NCBI RefSeq assembly: GCF_024345495.1
Contig: NZ_JAGQBF010000018.1
Location: 1-59,237, forward strand
DNA length: 59,237 bases
Reading direction: 5' to 3'
Origin: Synechococcus sp. RedBA-s
GTDB lineage: Bacteria > Cyanobacteriota > Cyanobacteriia > PCC-6307 > Cyanobiaceae
Below, piece after piece: positions 48,817 through 57,534 of this stretch (position 1 is the stretch's first letter; each line of letters begins with the position of its first letter). The position numbers and the translations under genes were made by a program. The notes under the pieces were generated by a model. The model searched no databases. It saw nothing but the letters and a program-made list of their open reading frames with translations, and had not been told where the DNA came from.

Positions 48817-49830
48817 TCAGCTCGCCAACAGCGCCTCGATGCTGAGATCCGCCAGGGGCACGCCGCCCAGCCGCTCGATCTCGCGCACGCCCGTGGGACT
48901 GGTGACGTTGATCTCACTGAGGCGACCAGCGATCACATCGATGCCCACGAAGAACAGCCCGGCAGCGCGCAGGGCCGGTGCCAGCTCAGCGCAGATGCGG
49001 CGCTCGGCGTCGGTGAGGGCCGTGGCCTCGGGCTCCCCACCCACCGCCAGATTGCTGCGGAACTCCCCAGGCGCTGGGCGCCGGTTCACCGCGCCCAGCG
49101 GTTCACCATTCACCAGCAGGATGCGCTTGTCGCCCGCCACCACTTCGGGCAGGAAGGCCTGGGCCATCACCGGCAGCTGCCCCTGGTGGGTGACCAGCTC
49201 CAGCAGCGCCCGCAACCCCGGTGCCCGCGCTTCGCTGCGCACCACACCCTGGCCGGCACGTCCACCGAGGGGTTTGAGCACCACCTCGCCGTGCTCGGCG
49301 ACAAAGGCCGAGAGCTGCTCGATGTTGCCGCTCACCAGGGTGGGCGCCATCAGATGGCTGAAACGCATGGCGCCGAGCTTCTCGTTCCAGGCCCGCAGGG
49401 AGGCCGGCCGGTTGAGCACTCGCACTCCAGCCTGCTCCGCCAGCTCCAGCAGGTGGGTGGCATAGAGGTAAGCCTCGTCCACGGGCGGATCCTTGCGCAT
49501 CCACACCCAGGGGAAGGCGTCGAGCGGCAACCGCTGTGGTTCCCCCAGCTCCACCCAGGGCTCAGGAATCTCCCAACCGGCCGGAGTGGGGCGGATCTCG
49601 GCGAGGCGGGCGGGCTGGGTCAGCACCGTGGGGCGGTGACCAGGCTGAGTGGCATCGGCTCGCTGCCCTTCCACCGCCAAATCGGCCAGGCCGCAGATCC
49701 AGACCTGATGGCCGGCGCGCTGGGCCGCCTGCATCAGGGCCACGCTCGAATCCTTGACCGGACGCAGACGCTGGATCGGATCGATGACAAAGAGGTGGGA
49801 ACGGCTGGCGGCCTCGGCTCGGCTCGGCAC
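48817..49830 (-). CDS. gshB: Glutathione synthetase
   Basis: 337 aa ATP-grasp ligase joining gamma-glutamylcysteine and glycine. N-terminal [23 protein letters not shown]-grasp motifs [20 protein letters not shown] and [20 protein letters not shown]. grxC lies 3 bp upstream on the same strand, giving a glutathione and glutaredoxin operon. Confidence 0.95.
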   Translation of the reverse strand: MPSRAEAASRSHLFVIDPIQRLRPVKDSSVALMQAAQRAGHQVWICGLADLAVEGQRADATQPGHRPTVLTQPARLAEIRPTPAGWEIPEPWVELGEPQRLPLDAFPWVWMRKDPPVDEAYLYATHLLELAEQAGVRVLNRPASLRAWNEKLGAMRFSHLMAPTLVSGNIEQLSAFVAEHGEVVLKPLGGRAGQGVVRSEARAPGLRALLELVTHQGQLPVMAQAFLPEVVAGDKRILLVNGEPLGAVNRRPAPGEFRSNLAVGGEPEATALTDAERRICAELAPALRAAGLFFVGIDVIAGRLSEINVTSPTGVREIERLGGVPLADLSIEALLAS

Positions 49831-49832
49831 CT

Positions 49833-50105
49833 TCAGGCCCCTTTCAGCAACGGATCGAGCCGGCCGGCCCGCTCCATGGAATGGAGTTCATCGCAACCGC
49901 CGATGCCCCGGTCGTCGATGAAGATCTGGGGCAGGCTGGAGCGGCCTTCCGCCCGCTGGGCCATGGCGGCGCGGGCCGTCTGATCCCCATCGATGGAGTG
50001 CTCCTCGTAGGCCACACCCTTGCGATCGAGCAGGGCCTTGGCCCGCACGCAGAAGGGGCAGAAGCGCCAGGTATAGATCTCAACTTTCGCCGGTGTGTTC
50101 ACCAC
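49833..50105 (-). CDS. grxC: Glutaredoxin 3
   Basis: 90 aa thioredoxin-fold protein. Active-site CPFC in [20 protein letters not shown], cis-Pro loop [20 protein letters not shown]. It reduces disulfides with glutathione supplied by the adjoining gshB. It is divergent from prfB, separated by about 70 bp that include a GC-rich hairpin-like stretch. Confidence 0.94.
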   Translation of the reverse strand: MVNTPAKVEIYTWRFCPFCVRAKALLDRKGVAYEEHSIDGDQTARAAMAQRAEGRSSLPQIFIDDRGIGGCDELHSMERAGRLDPLLKGA

Positions 50106-50176
50106 AATCGCCCAGGTGCATGGCAGTGGCGGGATCCTAGAATCCCCGCCTGGAGCCCACCCCCGCTGATACGGTC

Positions 50177-51326
50177 GTGAAAACCGTTGGGCGGCAGCCG
50201 GTGCTCGATCTCACCGATTTCAAACGCGACCTCTCCGAGCTCACCGACCGCCTGGGCCATGCCCAGGACTGTCTTTGACGTACCGGCCCTGAACGCCCGC
50301 CAGCAGGACCTGGAGCAGCTGGCCTCCCAGCCCGACTTCTGGGACGACCAGCAGCAGGCCCAGAAACAGATGCGCCAGCTCGATGAGGTGAAGGCCCAGC
50401 TGGAGCAGCTTCAGCAGTGGCGCAGCGCTGTAGACGATGGCCGCGCCACCCTCGAGCTCTACGACCTCGAAGCGGATGAGGAGCTCCTGGCCGAAGCCAA
50501 CGGCGGCCTGCAGAGCCTCAAGGCCGCCCTCGATCGCTGGGAGCTGGAGCGCCTGCTGAGCGGCCTCTACGACAAGGAGGGCGCCGTGATCTCGATCAAT
50601 GCCGGCGCCGGCGGCACCGACGCCCAGGACTGGGCGCTGATGCTGATGCGCATGTACACCCGCTGGGCCGAGGACCACGGCATGAAGGTGTCCGTCGATG
50701 AGCTCTCGGAAGGGGAGGAAGCGGGCATCAAGAGCTGCACGATCGAGATCGACGGCCGCTACGCCTACGGCTACCTGCGCAATGAGAAGGGCACCCACCG
50801 ACTGGTGCGGATCTCGCCGTTCAACGCCAATGACAAGCGCCAGACCAGCTTCGCAGGGGTGGAGGTGATGCCGATGCTCGATGAGGACGTCAAGCTCGAC
50901 ATCCCCGACAAGGACCTGGAGATCACCACCTCCCGCTCCGGCGGTGCCGGCGGTCAGAACGTCAACAAGGTGGAAACGGCGGTGCGCATCCAGCACTTGC
51001 CCACCGGCCTGGCGGTGCGCTGCACCCAGGAGCGCTCCCAGCTCCAGAACAAGGAGAAGGCGATGGCGCTGCTGATGGCCAAGCTGCTGGTGATCGCCCA
51101 GGAGCAGCGGGCCTCGGAGATCGCCGACATCCGCGGCGACATCGTCGAAGCGGCCTGGGGCAACCAGATCCGCAACTACGTCTTCCACCCCTATCAGATG
51201 GTCAAGGATCTGCGCACCGCCGTGGAGACCACCGATGTGCAGGGCGTTATGGACGGCGACCTCGACCCCTTCATCCAGGCCCTGCTGCGCCAGGGTGTGG
51301 AGATCGCCGCCGATGGGGACACCTGA
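50177..51326 (+). CDS. prfB: Peptide chain release factor 2 with programmed +1 frameshift
   Basis: Releases protein at UGA and UAA. The first segment (GTG at 50177 or 50201, residues such as [20 protein letters not shown]) ends at an in-frame TGA (50276-50278) within CTTTGAC. Reading continues in the +1 frame as [15 protein letters not shown] to the stop at 51326. The recognition tripeptide SPF ([16 protein letters not shown]) and the GGQ ([15 protein letters not shown]) confirm RF2. This is the classic autoregulation: low RF2 favours the shift. Confidence 0.95.
50264..50279 (+). promoter_or_regulatory. Programmed +1 frameshift site in prfB
   Basis: CTT TGA C at 50273-50279 is preceded by AGGA (50264-50267), a Shine-Dalgarno-like stimulator. 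The ribosome slips one base at CTT when RF2 is scarce, skipping the T at 50276 and reading GAC next. Confidence 0.9.
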
Positions 51327-51343
51327 GCCCTGCCGATTTCCCC

Positions 51344-51568
51344 ATGACTGACAGCACGACCCCCCTGGAGCCCAGCCCAGCCCCGACTCCGGAGGTTGCA
51401 ACTCCTGAGGTTGCAGCCAGCCCGCCGCCCAGCTTCGTGAAGCTGGCGATGCGCAACATGGTGCGCAAGGGCCGCCAGAGCCTGCTGCATTTCGGGCTCA
51501 CCGCCGTGGGCTTCAGCACCGTTCTCTTTCTGCTGGCCTGGTTCGGTCGGCCCAGCCTGCCCCAGTGA
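51344..51568 (+). CDS. DUF3285 family protein
   Basis: 74 aa. The family signature PPSFVKLAMRNMVRKGRQSL occupies residues 27-46 and is followed by one transmembrane helix (FGLTAVGFSTVLFLLAWFG). DUF3285 is restricted to cyanobacteria; function unknown. It lies between prfB and ybeY and overlaps the ybeY start by 4 bp (51565-51568). Confidence 0.85.
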   Translation: MTDSTTPLEPSPAPTPEVATPEVAASPPPSFVKLAMRNMVRKGRQSLLHFGLTAVGFSTVLFLLAWFGRPSLPQ

Positions 51569-52173
51569 CGGCCGCTCCACCCGACCTCGACCTGGCCTTC
51601 AGCTGCGATGAAGAGCTGAGCGCCCTGTTGCTGGAGGAGGCTGGCCAGCTGGCCGACCCCGCCAACGCCGAAGGGCCGTGGAGTGATCTGCTGGCGGCCT
51701 GGCTGGAGCAGCTGCAGCCCGAGTTGCCCCAGGCCCTGCGGGCGCCTGCCTACAGCCTCGGGCTGAGCCTGGTGGGCGACGGGGAGATGGCCGAGCTCAA
51801 TGCCAGCTGGCGAAGCCAGCAGGGCCCCACCGATGTGCTGGCCTTCGCCGCCCAGGACGAGGGGCTGGAGGGAGCTCCGGCGATGCCGAAGCCACCGAAG
51901 CAGGCCGCTGATCAGGCGTTGGCCGAGCAGCGGGAACCGCTTGAGCTGGGCGACATCGTGATTTCCCTGGACACAGCGGCCCGTCAGGCCGAGGCGGCGG
52001 GCATGAGCCTGGCGCGGGAGCTGCGTTGGCTGGCCAGCCACGGCCTGCTGCACCTGCTGGGCTGGGACCACCCCGACGACGCCCGCCTGGAGGCCATGCT
52101 GCGCCGCCAGGACCAGCTGCTGGAGAGCAGACCCTGTAGCGACGGCAGCGTGCCCCCTGGACGGCAGCGGTAA
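51565..52173 (+). CDS. ybeY: Endoribonuclease YbeY
   Basis: 202 aa single-strand RNase and 16S rRNA maturation factor. The zinc-binding motif H-x3-H-x5-H is seen as [20 protein letters not shown] near residue 160. Upstream core [20 protein letters not shown] and [20 protein letters not shown] are typical. The start GTG/ATG region overlaps the DUF3285 stop. dgkA follows 47 bp downstream, a common cyanobacterial arrangement (ybeY-dgkA). Confidence 0.93.
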   Translation: MTAAPPDLDLAFSCDEELSALLLEEAGQLADPANAEGPWSDLLAAWLEQLQPELPQALRAPAYSLGLSLVGDGEMAELNASWRSQQGPTDVLAFAAQDEGLEGAPAMPKPPKQAADQALAEQREPLELGDIVISLDTAARQAEAAGMSLARELRWLASHGLLHLLGWDHPDDARLEAMLRRQDQLLESRPCSDGSVPPGRQR

Positions 52174-52220
52174 CGTTCAACCCGGACGCGCGCAGCAGCG
52201 GAACGCCAGCAGGAGGCAGC

Positions 52221-52694
52221 ATGGTCAACCCGGTCCCCCTCGAACCGGTGCCCCTCGCGCTGGCGGATCCCATGAGCAGCGATTCCCCTCGTCGGGGGCG
52301 GAGCCAGCGCAGCGGGGCCTGGCGGGTGGCCGGCGACCTGCCCCTGAGTTTTCGCTATGCCGCCCAGGGCCTGGCCTATGGCTTCATCAGCCAGCGCAAC
52401 TTCCGCATCCATGCGATCACCGGCGGCTGCGTCTTTGCCCTGGGGGTGTGGCTGCGGCTGAGCACCGAACAGCTGGCGCTGCTGGTGCTCACCGTGGCGG
52501 CGGTGCTGGTGCTGGAGCTGATCAACACGGCCATCGAGTCGGTGGTGGATCTGGCCATCGGCCGCCGCTTCCATCCCCTGGCCCGCATCGCCAAGGACTG
52601 CGCCGCTGCCGCCGTGCTGGTGGCAGCAGTGGCCTCGCTGCTGATCGCCGCGCTGCTGCTGCTGCCGCCCCTGCTGCTGCGCCTGGGCGTTTGA
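52221..52694 (+). CDS. dgkA: Diacylglycerol/undecaprenol kinase (DgkA type)
   Basis: 157 aa. Small membrane kinase with three helices. Motifs: [20 protein letters not shown] with the conserved Asn and Arg, and [20 protein letters not shown], the metal- and ATP-binding helix. A possible later ATG at 52272 removes an unconserved N-terminus. Recycles lipid or undecaprenol precursors. It is followed by the glutamine amidotransferase 23 bp later. Confidence 0.92.
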   Translation: MVNPVPLEPVPLALADPMSSDSPRRGRSQRSGAWRVAGDLPLSFRYAAQGLAYGFISQRNFRIHAITGGCVFALGVWLRLSTEQLALLVLTVAAVLVLELINTAIESVVDLAIGRRFHPLARIAKDCAAAAVLVAAVASLLIAALLLLPPLLLRLGV

Positions 52695-52717
52695 ATGGAG
52701 CACTGGCGGCTGGCCTG

Positions 52718-53350
52718 ATGCTCCTGGTTCTCGACAACTACGACAGCTTCACCTTCAACCTGGTGCAGTACCTCGGCGAACTGGCGGCGAAGCACCCGAT
52801 CGCCGCTGACCTGCGGGTCGAGCGCAACGACGCCCTGAGCGTCGATCAGATCAGAGTCCTGCAGCCGGCGGCGATCCTGATCTCACCGGGCCCTGGCGAC
52901 CCCGACCAGGCTGGGGTTTGCCTGGATGTGATGCGGGAGCTGGGACCGACTGTGCCGACCCTGGGGGTTTGCCTGGGTCACCAGTGCCTGGCCCAGGCGT
53001 TCGGCGGCCGGGTGGTGCGAGCCGCTGAGCTGATGCACGGCAAGACATCCCCGGTGCTGCATGGGGGACTAGGTGTGTTCGCCGGCCTGCCCAGCCCGCT
53101 CACAGCCACCCGCTACCACAGCCTGATCGCGGAGCGGGCCAGCTTGCCGGAGGAGCTGGAGATCAGCGCCTGGCTGGAGGACGGCACGATCATGGGCCTG
53201 CGCCACCGCCACTTCCCGATCGAAGGCGTCCAGTTCCACCCCGAGAGCGTGCTCACCCAGAACGGCCACCAACTGCTGGCCAACTTCCTGCGCCAGGCGA
53301 CCCAGCACCAAGCCGGCGGCGCCAGAGCGCTCACCGGAACCCCCTGCTGA
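52718..53350 (+). CDS. Glutamine amidotransferase, anthranilate/aminodeoxychorismate synthase component II
   Basis: 210 aa class I glutamine amidotransferase. The N-terminus [20 protein letters not shown] is diagnostic for TrpG/PabA. The nucleophile Cys is in [15 protein letters not shown], and the His/Glu pair in [12 protein letters not shown]. It supplies ammonia to chorismate for tryptophan and folate; many cyanobacteria share one subunit for both. No synthase component I is adjacent. Confidence 0.9.
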   Translation: MLLVLDNYDSFTFNLVQYLGELAAKHPIAADLRVERNDALSVDQIRVLQPAAILISPGPGDPDQAGVCLDVMRELGPTVPTLGVCLGHQCLAQAFGGRVVRAAELMHGKTSPVLHGGLGVFAGLPSPLTATRYHSLIAERASLPEELEISAWLEDGTIMGLRHRHFPIEGVQFHPESVLTQNGHQLLANFLRQATQHQAGGARALTGTPC

Positions 53351-53414
53351 AAGCCCCGGGGCAACGCTGCTAGGTTCGCGCCACGATCGGCGCCTGCGGG
53401 GCGCACCAGCAGGC

Positions 53415-54200
53415 ATGGTCTCCGCATCAGGGCAACCGCACGACGGCCCCTCCAGCTCCGTCAGCAGGCCCCTTCACCGCCGGGCAACAGCCGTGGGCGC
53501 TGCGTCCCTGATGGCGGCTGTGAGTCTGGGTGTGCCTGGCGCCGGGCTGGCCGCCGGTGGCGTCACGGTCACCAGCTACGGCCACAGTGCTCTGCTGATC
53601 CAGGGCGGTGGTGCCACGGTGCTGGTCAATCCCTTCAAGGCCGTCGGTTGCGCCGCCGGCCTGAGCGAGCCGCGGGTGCGCGCCGATGTGATCCTGGCCA
53701 GCAGCCGGCTCCCGGATGAGGGCGCCCCGGTGGCCTCCGGCCGGATGCTGGTGACCCCCGGCTCCTACCGGGTGGCGGGCCTGAAGCTGGAAGGAGCCGC
53801 CATCCCCCACGACCGCGTCGGCGGACGGCGCTTCGGCCAGGCCACCCTCTGGCGCTGGAAGCAGGGCGGCCTGGAAATCGCCCACCTGGGCGGCACGGCC
53901 TCGGCCCTGCGCCCCGAAGACCGGGTGCTGATCGGCAAGCCCGATGTGTTGATCATCGGTGTGGGCGGTGGCGCCAAGGTCTACAACGGAGCCGAGGCGG
54001 CGGTCGTGGTGCGTGCGCTCGAGCCCCGGCGGGTGATCCCGGTGCAATACGTGAGTGGCAGCGCCCCCGCCGGCTGCGACCAAGGCAGCATCGAACCCTT
54101 CCTCGAAGCGATGAGCGGCACGCCGGTGCAGCGGGTGGGACGCACGGCGAGCTTCAGCGCTCCCCTCAGCGATGGGCTCCAGATCAAGGTGTTGCGCTGA
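53415..54200 (+). CDS. MBL-fold-like protein lacking the classic metal motif
   Basis: 261 aa. An N-terminal RRATAVGAASLMAAVSLG looks like a twin-arginine-type signal. Beyond it the fold starts as in UlaG-type metallo-beta-lactamase proteins (VTSYGHSALLIQGGGATVLV), but the HxHxDH motif is replaced by LASSRLPDEG. So it probably does not bind two metals in the usual way. It overlaps hisC by 17 bp at the 3' ends. Confidence 0.75.
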   Translation: MVSASGQPHDGPSSSVSRPLHRRATAVGAASLMAAVSLGVPGAGLAAGGVTVTSYGHSALLIQGGGATVLVNPFKAVGCAAGLSEPRVRADVILASSRLPDEGAPVASGRMLVTPGSYRVAGLKLEGAAIPHDRVGGRRFGQATLWRWKQGGLEIAHLGGTASALRPEDRVLIGKPDVLIIGVGGGAKVYNGAEAAVVVRALEPRRVIPVQYVSGSAPAGCDQGSIEPFLEAMSGTPVQRVGRTASFSAPLSDGLQIKVLR

Positions 54201-55347
54201 GCATCAGCGCTTCGATCGCCTGGTAGGTGTCCCAGAATCGCGCCATCTGCTCGCGGGTGCCCAGGCTCACCCGCAGAGCCCCATCGATCAGGGGCTTGCC
54301 CGCCATGGAGCGCACCAGAATGCCCGCCTGGCGCAGCTCAGCCTCCACCGTCGCCTCCGGCCTGGCGGGCCAGATCAGCAGGTAGTTGCCGCCAGCGGCG
54401 TGGTGGCGCACAGCAGCGGACTGGAGTTGCTCCAGCAGCCAGGCCCTGGCGCGCAGCACTTCGGAGACATAACCATCCACATAGGCCTGATCCGCCAAGG
54501 CGGCGCAGGCGGCCGTGACGGCAAAGCTGTTGATGTCATAGGGACCGGTCACGCGGCTGATCCGGTCCACCAGGGCCGGCGCGCCGATCGCGAAGCCGAT
54601 GCGCAGACCCGCCAGGCCGGCGGTCTTGGCCAGGGAACGCAGCACCACCAGGTTGGGCGTGGCGGCGAAGTCGGCAGTGGGCAGCACGCTGTCGCCGGTG
54701 AAGGCCTCATAGAGCTCATCCACCACCACCAGGGTGCGCGGCGCGGCGGCTGCCAGCTCGAGGATCCGCTCAGGCGCCAGGCGGGTGCCGGTGGGGTTGT
54801 TGGGGTTGCAGAGCAGCAGGATCCGCGGCGGATGCCAGTCGCCGCTCGGTTCGCCACCACCACCGGGACCGAGAAGCGCCGCGCGGATCTCCTCGAGAGG
54901 AAAGCCGAAGTCAGGCAGCCGGTAGGGCAACGCCTCGATCGTCATGCCCTGCATGCGAGCGCAGGGGGTGTAGTAGCCGAAGGTGGGACTGGTGGTGAGC
55001 AGCCGATCGCCCGGGCCGCCGTAGGCATGAAACACGGCATGGAGGGCGGCATCGACACCGTTGAACAGGCCGATGTGGGCCGGGCTCAGGCCCATCCCAC
55101 CCAGAGAGGCCACCACCGCTTCGCGCAGGCCGTCGTACTCGGGATAGATGGCGTAGTGGTCGGCGGGGATGGCACGGATCGCTTCCACCACCTTCGGGCT
55201 GGGGCCCACGGTGTTCTCGTTGAAGTCGAGCCGAAGCAGCCCGCGGCGGCCTTCCAGCGGCGCGCTGTAGGCCACCAGGGCCTCCACCTCGGGCCGGGCC
55301 TGGGGACCATCAGGCAGGCAAGCGGTCAAAGCGGTGCGAGACGACAA
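54184..55347 (-). CDS. hisC: Histidinol-phosphate aminotransferase family
   Basis: 387 aa from a TTG at 55347. PLP fold type I: the N-terminal RLDFNENTVGPSPKVVEAI, the Asn motif CNPNNPTGTRLAPERI, and the PLP lysine in VLRSLAKTAGLAGLRIGFAI. The frame could extend to an ATG at 55470, but those extra residues lie antisense to a decayed integron integrase and match nothing in HisC. It acts in histidine synthesis; a related aminotransferase role is possible. Confidence 0.85.
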   Translation of the reverse strand: MSSRTALTACLPDGPQARPEVEALVAYSAPLEGRRGLLRLDFNENTVGPSPKVVEAIRAIPADHYAIYPEYDGLREAVVASLGGMGLSPAHIGLFNGVDAALHAVFHAYGGPGDRLLTTSPTFGYYTPCARMQGMTIEALPYRLPDFGFPLEEIRAALLGPGGGGEPSGDWHPPRILLLCNPNNPTGTRLAPERILELAAAAPRTLVVVDELYEAFTGDSVLPTADFAATPNLVVLRSLAKTAGLAGLRIGFAIGAPALVDRISRVTGPYDINSFAVTAACAALADQAYVDGYVSEVLRARAWLLEQLQSAAVRHHAAGGNYLLIWPARPEATVEAELRQAGILVRSMAGKPLIDGALRVSLGTREQMARFWDTYQAIEALMLSATP

Positions 55348-55397
55348 CCGCAGGCAGCGTAGGAAGCGAGGTGGATGAAGGACGCAGACCCGATCCG

Positions 55398-55576
55398 CCA
55401 AGCGGGGCTCAGTGCACCTTCCGACAGTCGATTGCCACCCATCGGCTGGAGTGTGGAAGATCAACCGCACGATCTAGGAGTTGATGGAGTCCAGCGACGT
55501 GAAGACCACGATGATCGACACCCATGTGCTGAATCGAGGCCCTTGCGGGATGATGAGCCTAGTGGAACTTCTGTAG
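55398..55576 (+). pseudogene. Degenerate integron integrase (IntI) C-terminal remnant
   Basis: Three frame segments read in order like the IntI C-terminus. The first is IRQAGLSAP (about 55393-55419); the second is TFRQSIATHRLECG (55416-55457), echoing HTxRHSFATHLLExG; the third is INRTI, a TAG stop, then ELMESSDVKTTMIDTHVLNR (55478-55537). Families normally read LGHSDVKTTMIYTHVLNRG. There are at least two frameshifts and a nonsense codon, and the catalytic Tyr before THV is Asp here, so it is dead. It lies in the same direction as the cassettes and overlaps the antisense of the upstream extension of hisC. Confidence 0.75.
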
Positions 55577-55747
55577 CAAAATGAACATATGGTTCGCGGA
55601 CCCACCGATCTTTCCCTCACCCAGGGGCGATACCACGCAAATGCCATACGCTGGAGGGAGTTCCAGGATCAGGCCCACAGTCAGGAGGCGTCTTATACGG
55701 CCGCAGAGCCCCGTGTCGGATGGATACCGGACCCGCCGAAATACTAG
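55577..55747 (+). other. Presumed attI or secondary insertion site of the integron
   Basis: 171 bp between the integrase remnant and the first cassette, without a credible gene. The first cassette joins at G^TTATGC, with the G at 55747. The preceding AATACTA lacks the palindromic arms of an attC, so the site is either attI or a secondary insertion site; which one cannot be decided here. Confidence 0.45.
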
Positions 55748-55777
55748 TTATGCCCCATTGAGATTAAAGGTTTGCCC

Positions 55778-57382
55778 ATGCTCAAAAACTACAAGTTAAC
55801 TTTGCCGACAAAAGACAAAGGCAACATCGAAATTGAAACCTCAAACAGTTTGTTGCTCGTCGGCGCGAATGGGGCGGGTAAAACAAGACTCGGTAGCTGG
55901 ATTGAGTTCAGTTCTCCGGACGCGGCGCGCGTCCACAGAATTTCCGCTCAAAAATCTCTGACCATGCCAGACACTTCGACGCCAACAGCACTCGATTTGG
56001 CGGAGACGGATCTTCTATTCGGCAACCCGACTCACGGGAGGCAAAACAAGCAGGCATATCGCTGGGGTGATAAGCCCGCTGTTTCATTCCTAAGCGACTT
56101 CCAGAAGCTGATGGTCTATCTCTTCTCCGACCACACGGAAGAAAGCGCAAAATATTTAGCCGCCTCGAAATCAACTGATATTCGCGTAAGCCCACCAATA
56201 ACAAAGCTAGATCAGGTGAAGGCCGTTTGGGAAAGAATTCTGCCGCACAGAAGGTTAATCATTGGCGGCCTCAAGATTGAAACGTCAGTTGCAAGCGACG
56301 ATACCAAGAAATACAACTCGTCAGATATGAGTGATGGAGAGAGAGTAGTTTTTTACCTCGTAGGTCAGTGTTTAGCAGCGCCCCTGAACGGAATCGTTGT
56401 AATTGACGAGCCAGAGTTGCATTTGCATAAATCCATTCAAACCCCACTCTGGACAGAGATAGAACGTCTACGGCCGGATTGCCTGTTTGTCTATCTCACT
56501 CACGATGTTGATTTTGCAGCAGCTAAAGAAAGCGCCAAGAAGATCTGGCTAAAATCCTTTGATGGAACGACGTGGGACTGGGAGCCTTTTAGTCCAAGCG
56601 ACGACATTCCAGAAGATCTACTTCTCGAGATACTTGGCAGCAGGAAGCCGGTGGTGTTTGTCGAGGGAGTGAACGGGAGTTACGACTCCGCCCTTTACGC
56701 AGCAGTCCTAAAGGATTTTCTTGTAATTCCTGTAGGCAGCTGCTCTCAAGTCATTCAGTCGGTAAAAGCGCTAAAGAAGAACAACCAGCTTCATCATTTG
56801 GACGTATATGGACTTATTGATCGTGACAGGCGGGTTGCCGTTGAGATTCAGAAGCTAGAGGAAGGCGCAATCTTCGTTCTCTCAGTTGCTGAGGTCGAGA
56901 ATCTTTTTTGCGTTCGGGAAGTTCTGGCCGTAGTTAGCAACCGATTGGCGCGCGATGTCAATGCTGATTTTCAGACGGTTTCTGAAGCAATATTCAACCG
57001 TCTGCAAGCAGAACTCGAAGCACAAGTTTCGCTCAGAGCCGTGAGCGAAATTAAATTTCAACTCAACATGCTGGACGAGAAACAAAAAGGTCCTGTCGCA
57101 CTGAAGGCAGCCTTGCAATCGTTAGCAAATGGCATCGATGTAGACGCCATATATTCTCAGGCACTAACTGCATTTAACCAAGTGATCTCTGCGAAGGACT
57201 TTGAGGGCCTGCTAGCACTCTACAATCGCAAGTCTCTGTCCTCACAAGCTAGTGGAGCACTTGGCTTGGCTAATGGTGGCCTACCGGAGTTGGTTGTTCG
57301 ACTCGCCAAGGGCGATCATTGCAACGAAATATCTGATGCATTAAGAAAATATTTCGGGAATTTCGCAGCGCACATTGCGTAA
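55778..57382 (+). CDS. ABC-type ATPase fused to DUF4435 domain (PARIS/OLD-like defence candidate)
   Basis: 534 aa from the ATG at 55778, with AAAGG 7 bp upstream (a TTG at 55772 is also in frame). N-terminal ATPase about residues 1-270: Walker A LLVGANGAGKTRLGSW, signature SDMSDGERVVFYLVGQCLAA, Walker B VVIDEPELHLHKSIQTPLW and switch His in LTHDVDFAAA. C-terminal DUF4435/TOPRIM-like part: VVFVEGVNGSYDSALYAAVL, YGLIDRDRRVAVEI (D-x-D) and VAEVENLFCVREVLAVV. This joins the two parts of PARIS (AriA and AriB) in one protein. First gene of cassette 1; AT-rich compared with the host. Confidence 0.88.
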   Translation: MLKNYKLTLPTKDKGNIEIETSNSLLLVGANGAGKTRLGSWIEFSSPDAARVHRISAQKSLTMPDTSTPTALDLAETDLLFGNPTHGRQNKQAYRWGDKPAVSFLSDFQKLMVYLFSDHTEESAKYLAASKSTDIRVSPPITKLDQVKAVWERILPHRRLIIGGLKIETSVASDDTKKYNSSDMSDGERVVFYLVGQCLAAPLNGIVVIDEPELHLHKSIQTPLWTEIERLRPDCLFVYLTHDVDFAAAKESAKKIWLKSFDGTTWDWEPFSPSDDIPEDLLLEILGSRKPVVFVEGVNGSYDSALYAAVLKDFLVIPVGSCSQVIQSVKALKKNNQLHHLDVYGLIDRDRRVAVEIQKLEEGAIFVLSVAEVENLFCVREVLAVVSNRLARDVNADFQTVSEAIFNRLQAELEAQVSLRAVSEIKFQLNMLDEKQKGPVALKAALQSLANGIDVDAIYSQALTAFNQVISAKDFEGLLALYNRKSLSSQASGALGLANGGLPELVVRLAKGDHCNEISDALRKYFGNFAAHIA

Positions 57383-57445
57383 CGGGGCGCTCTTTTCTCA
57401 CGTGCGCACAGCCCTTGAGCAATGGCACGTTGGGGTTCACTGGGT

Positions 57446-57508
57446 GGGGCATAACAATTCATTCAAGCCGAAGCCGCTTCGCGGCTCGGCTTAACTCAGC
57501 CGTTGGAA
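57446..57508 (+). repeat. Integron attC site of cassette 1
   Basis: R'' GCATAAC (57449-57455) and R' GTTGGAA (57502-57508) bound the site. The hairpin arms AAGCCGA (57465-57471) with TCGGCTT (57486-57492) and GCCGC (57473-57477) with GCGGC (57481-57485) pair around loop TTC, with one extrahelical A at 57472. Sequences such as AACAATTCATTCAAGCCGA and GGCTTAACTCAGCCGTT match the classic 57-60-bp attC consensus. R'' is the exact complement of GTTATGC at the cassette start (55747). Confidence 0.93.
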
Positions 57509-57534
57509 GGACAATCTGACCTTATACTCTGGAT

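Noticed and set aside
55348-55470. N-terminal extension of hisC to an ATG at 55470
   Set aside because: The added residues are antisense to the integrase remnant and do not match HisC proteins.
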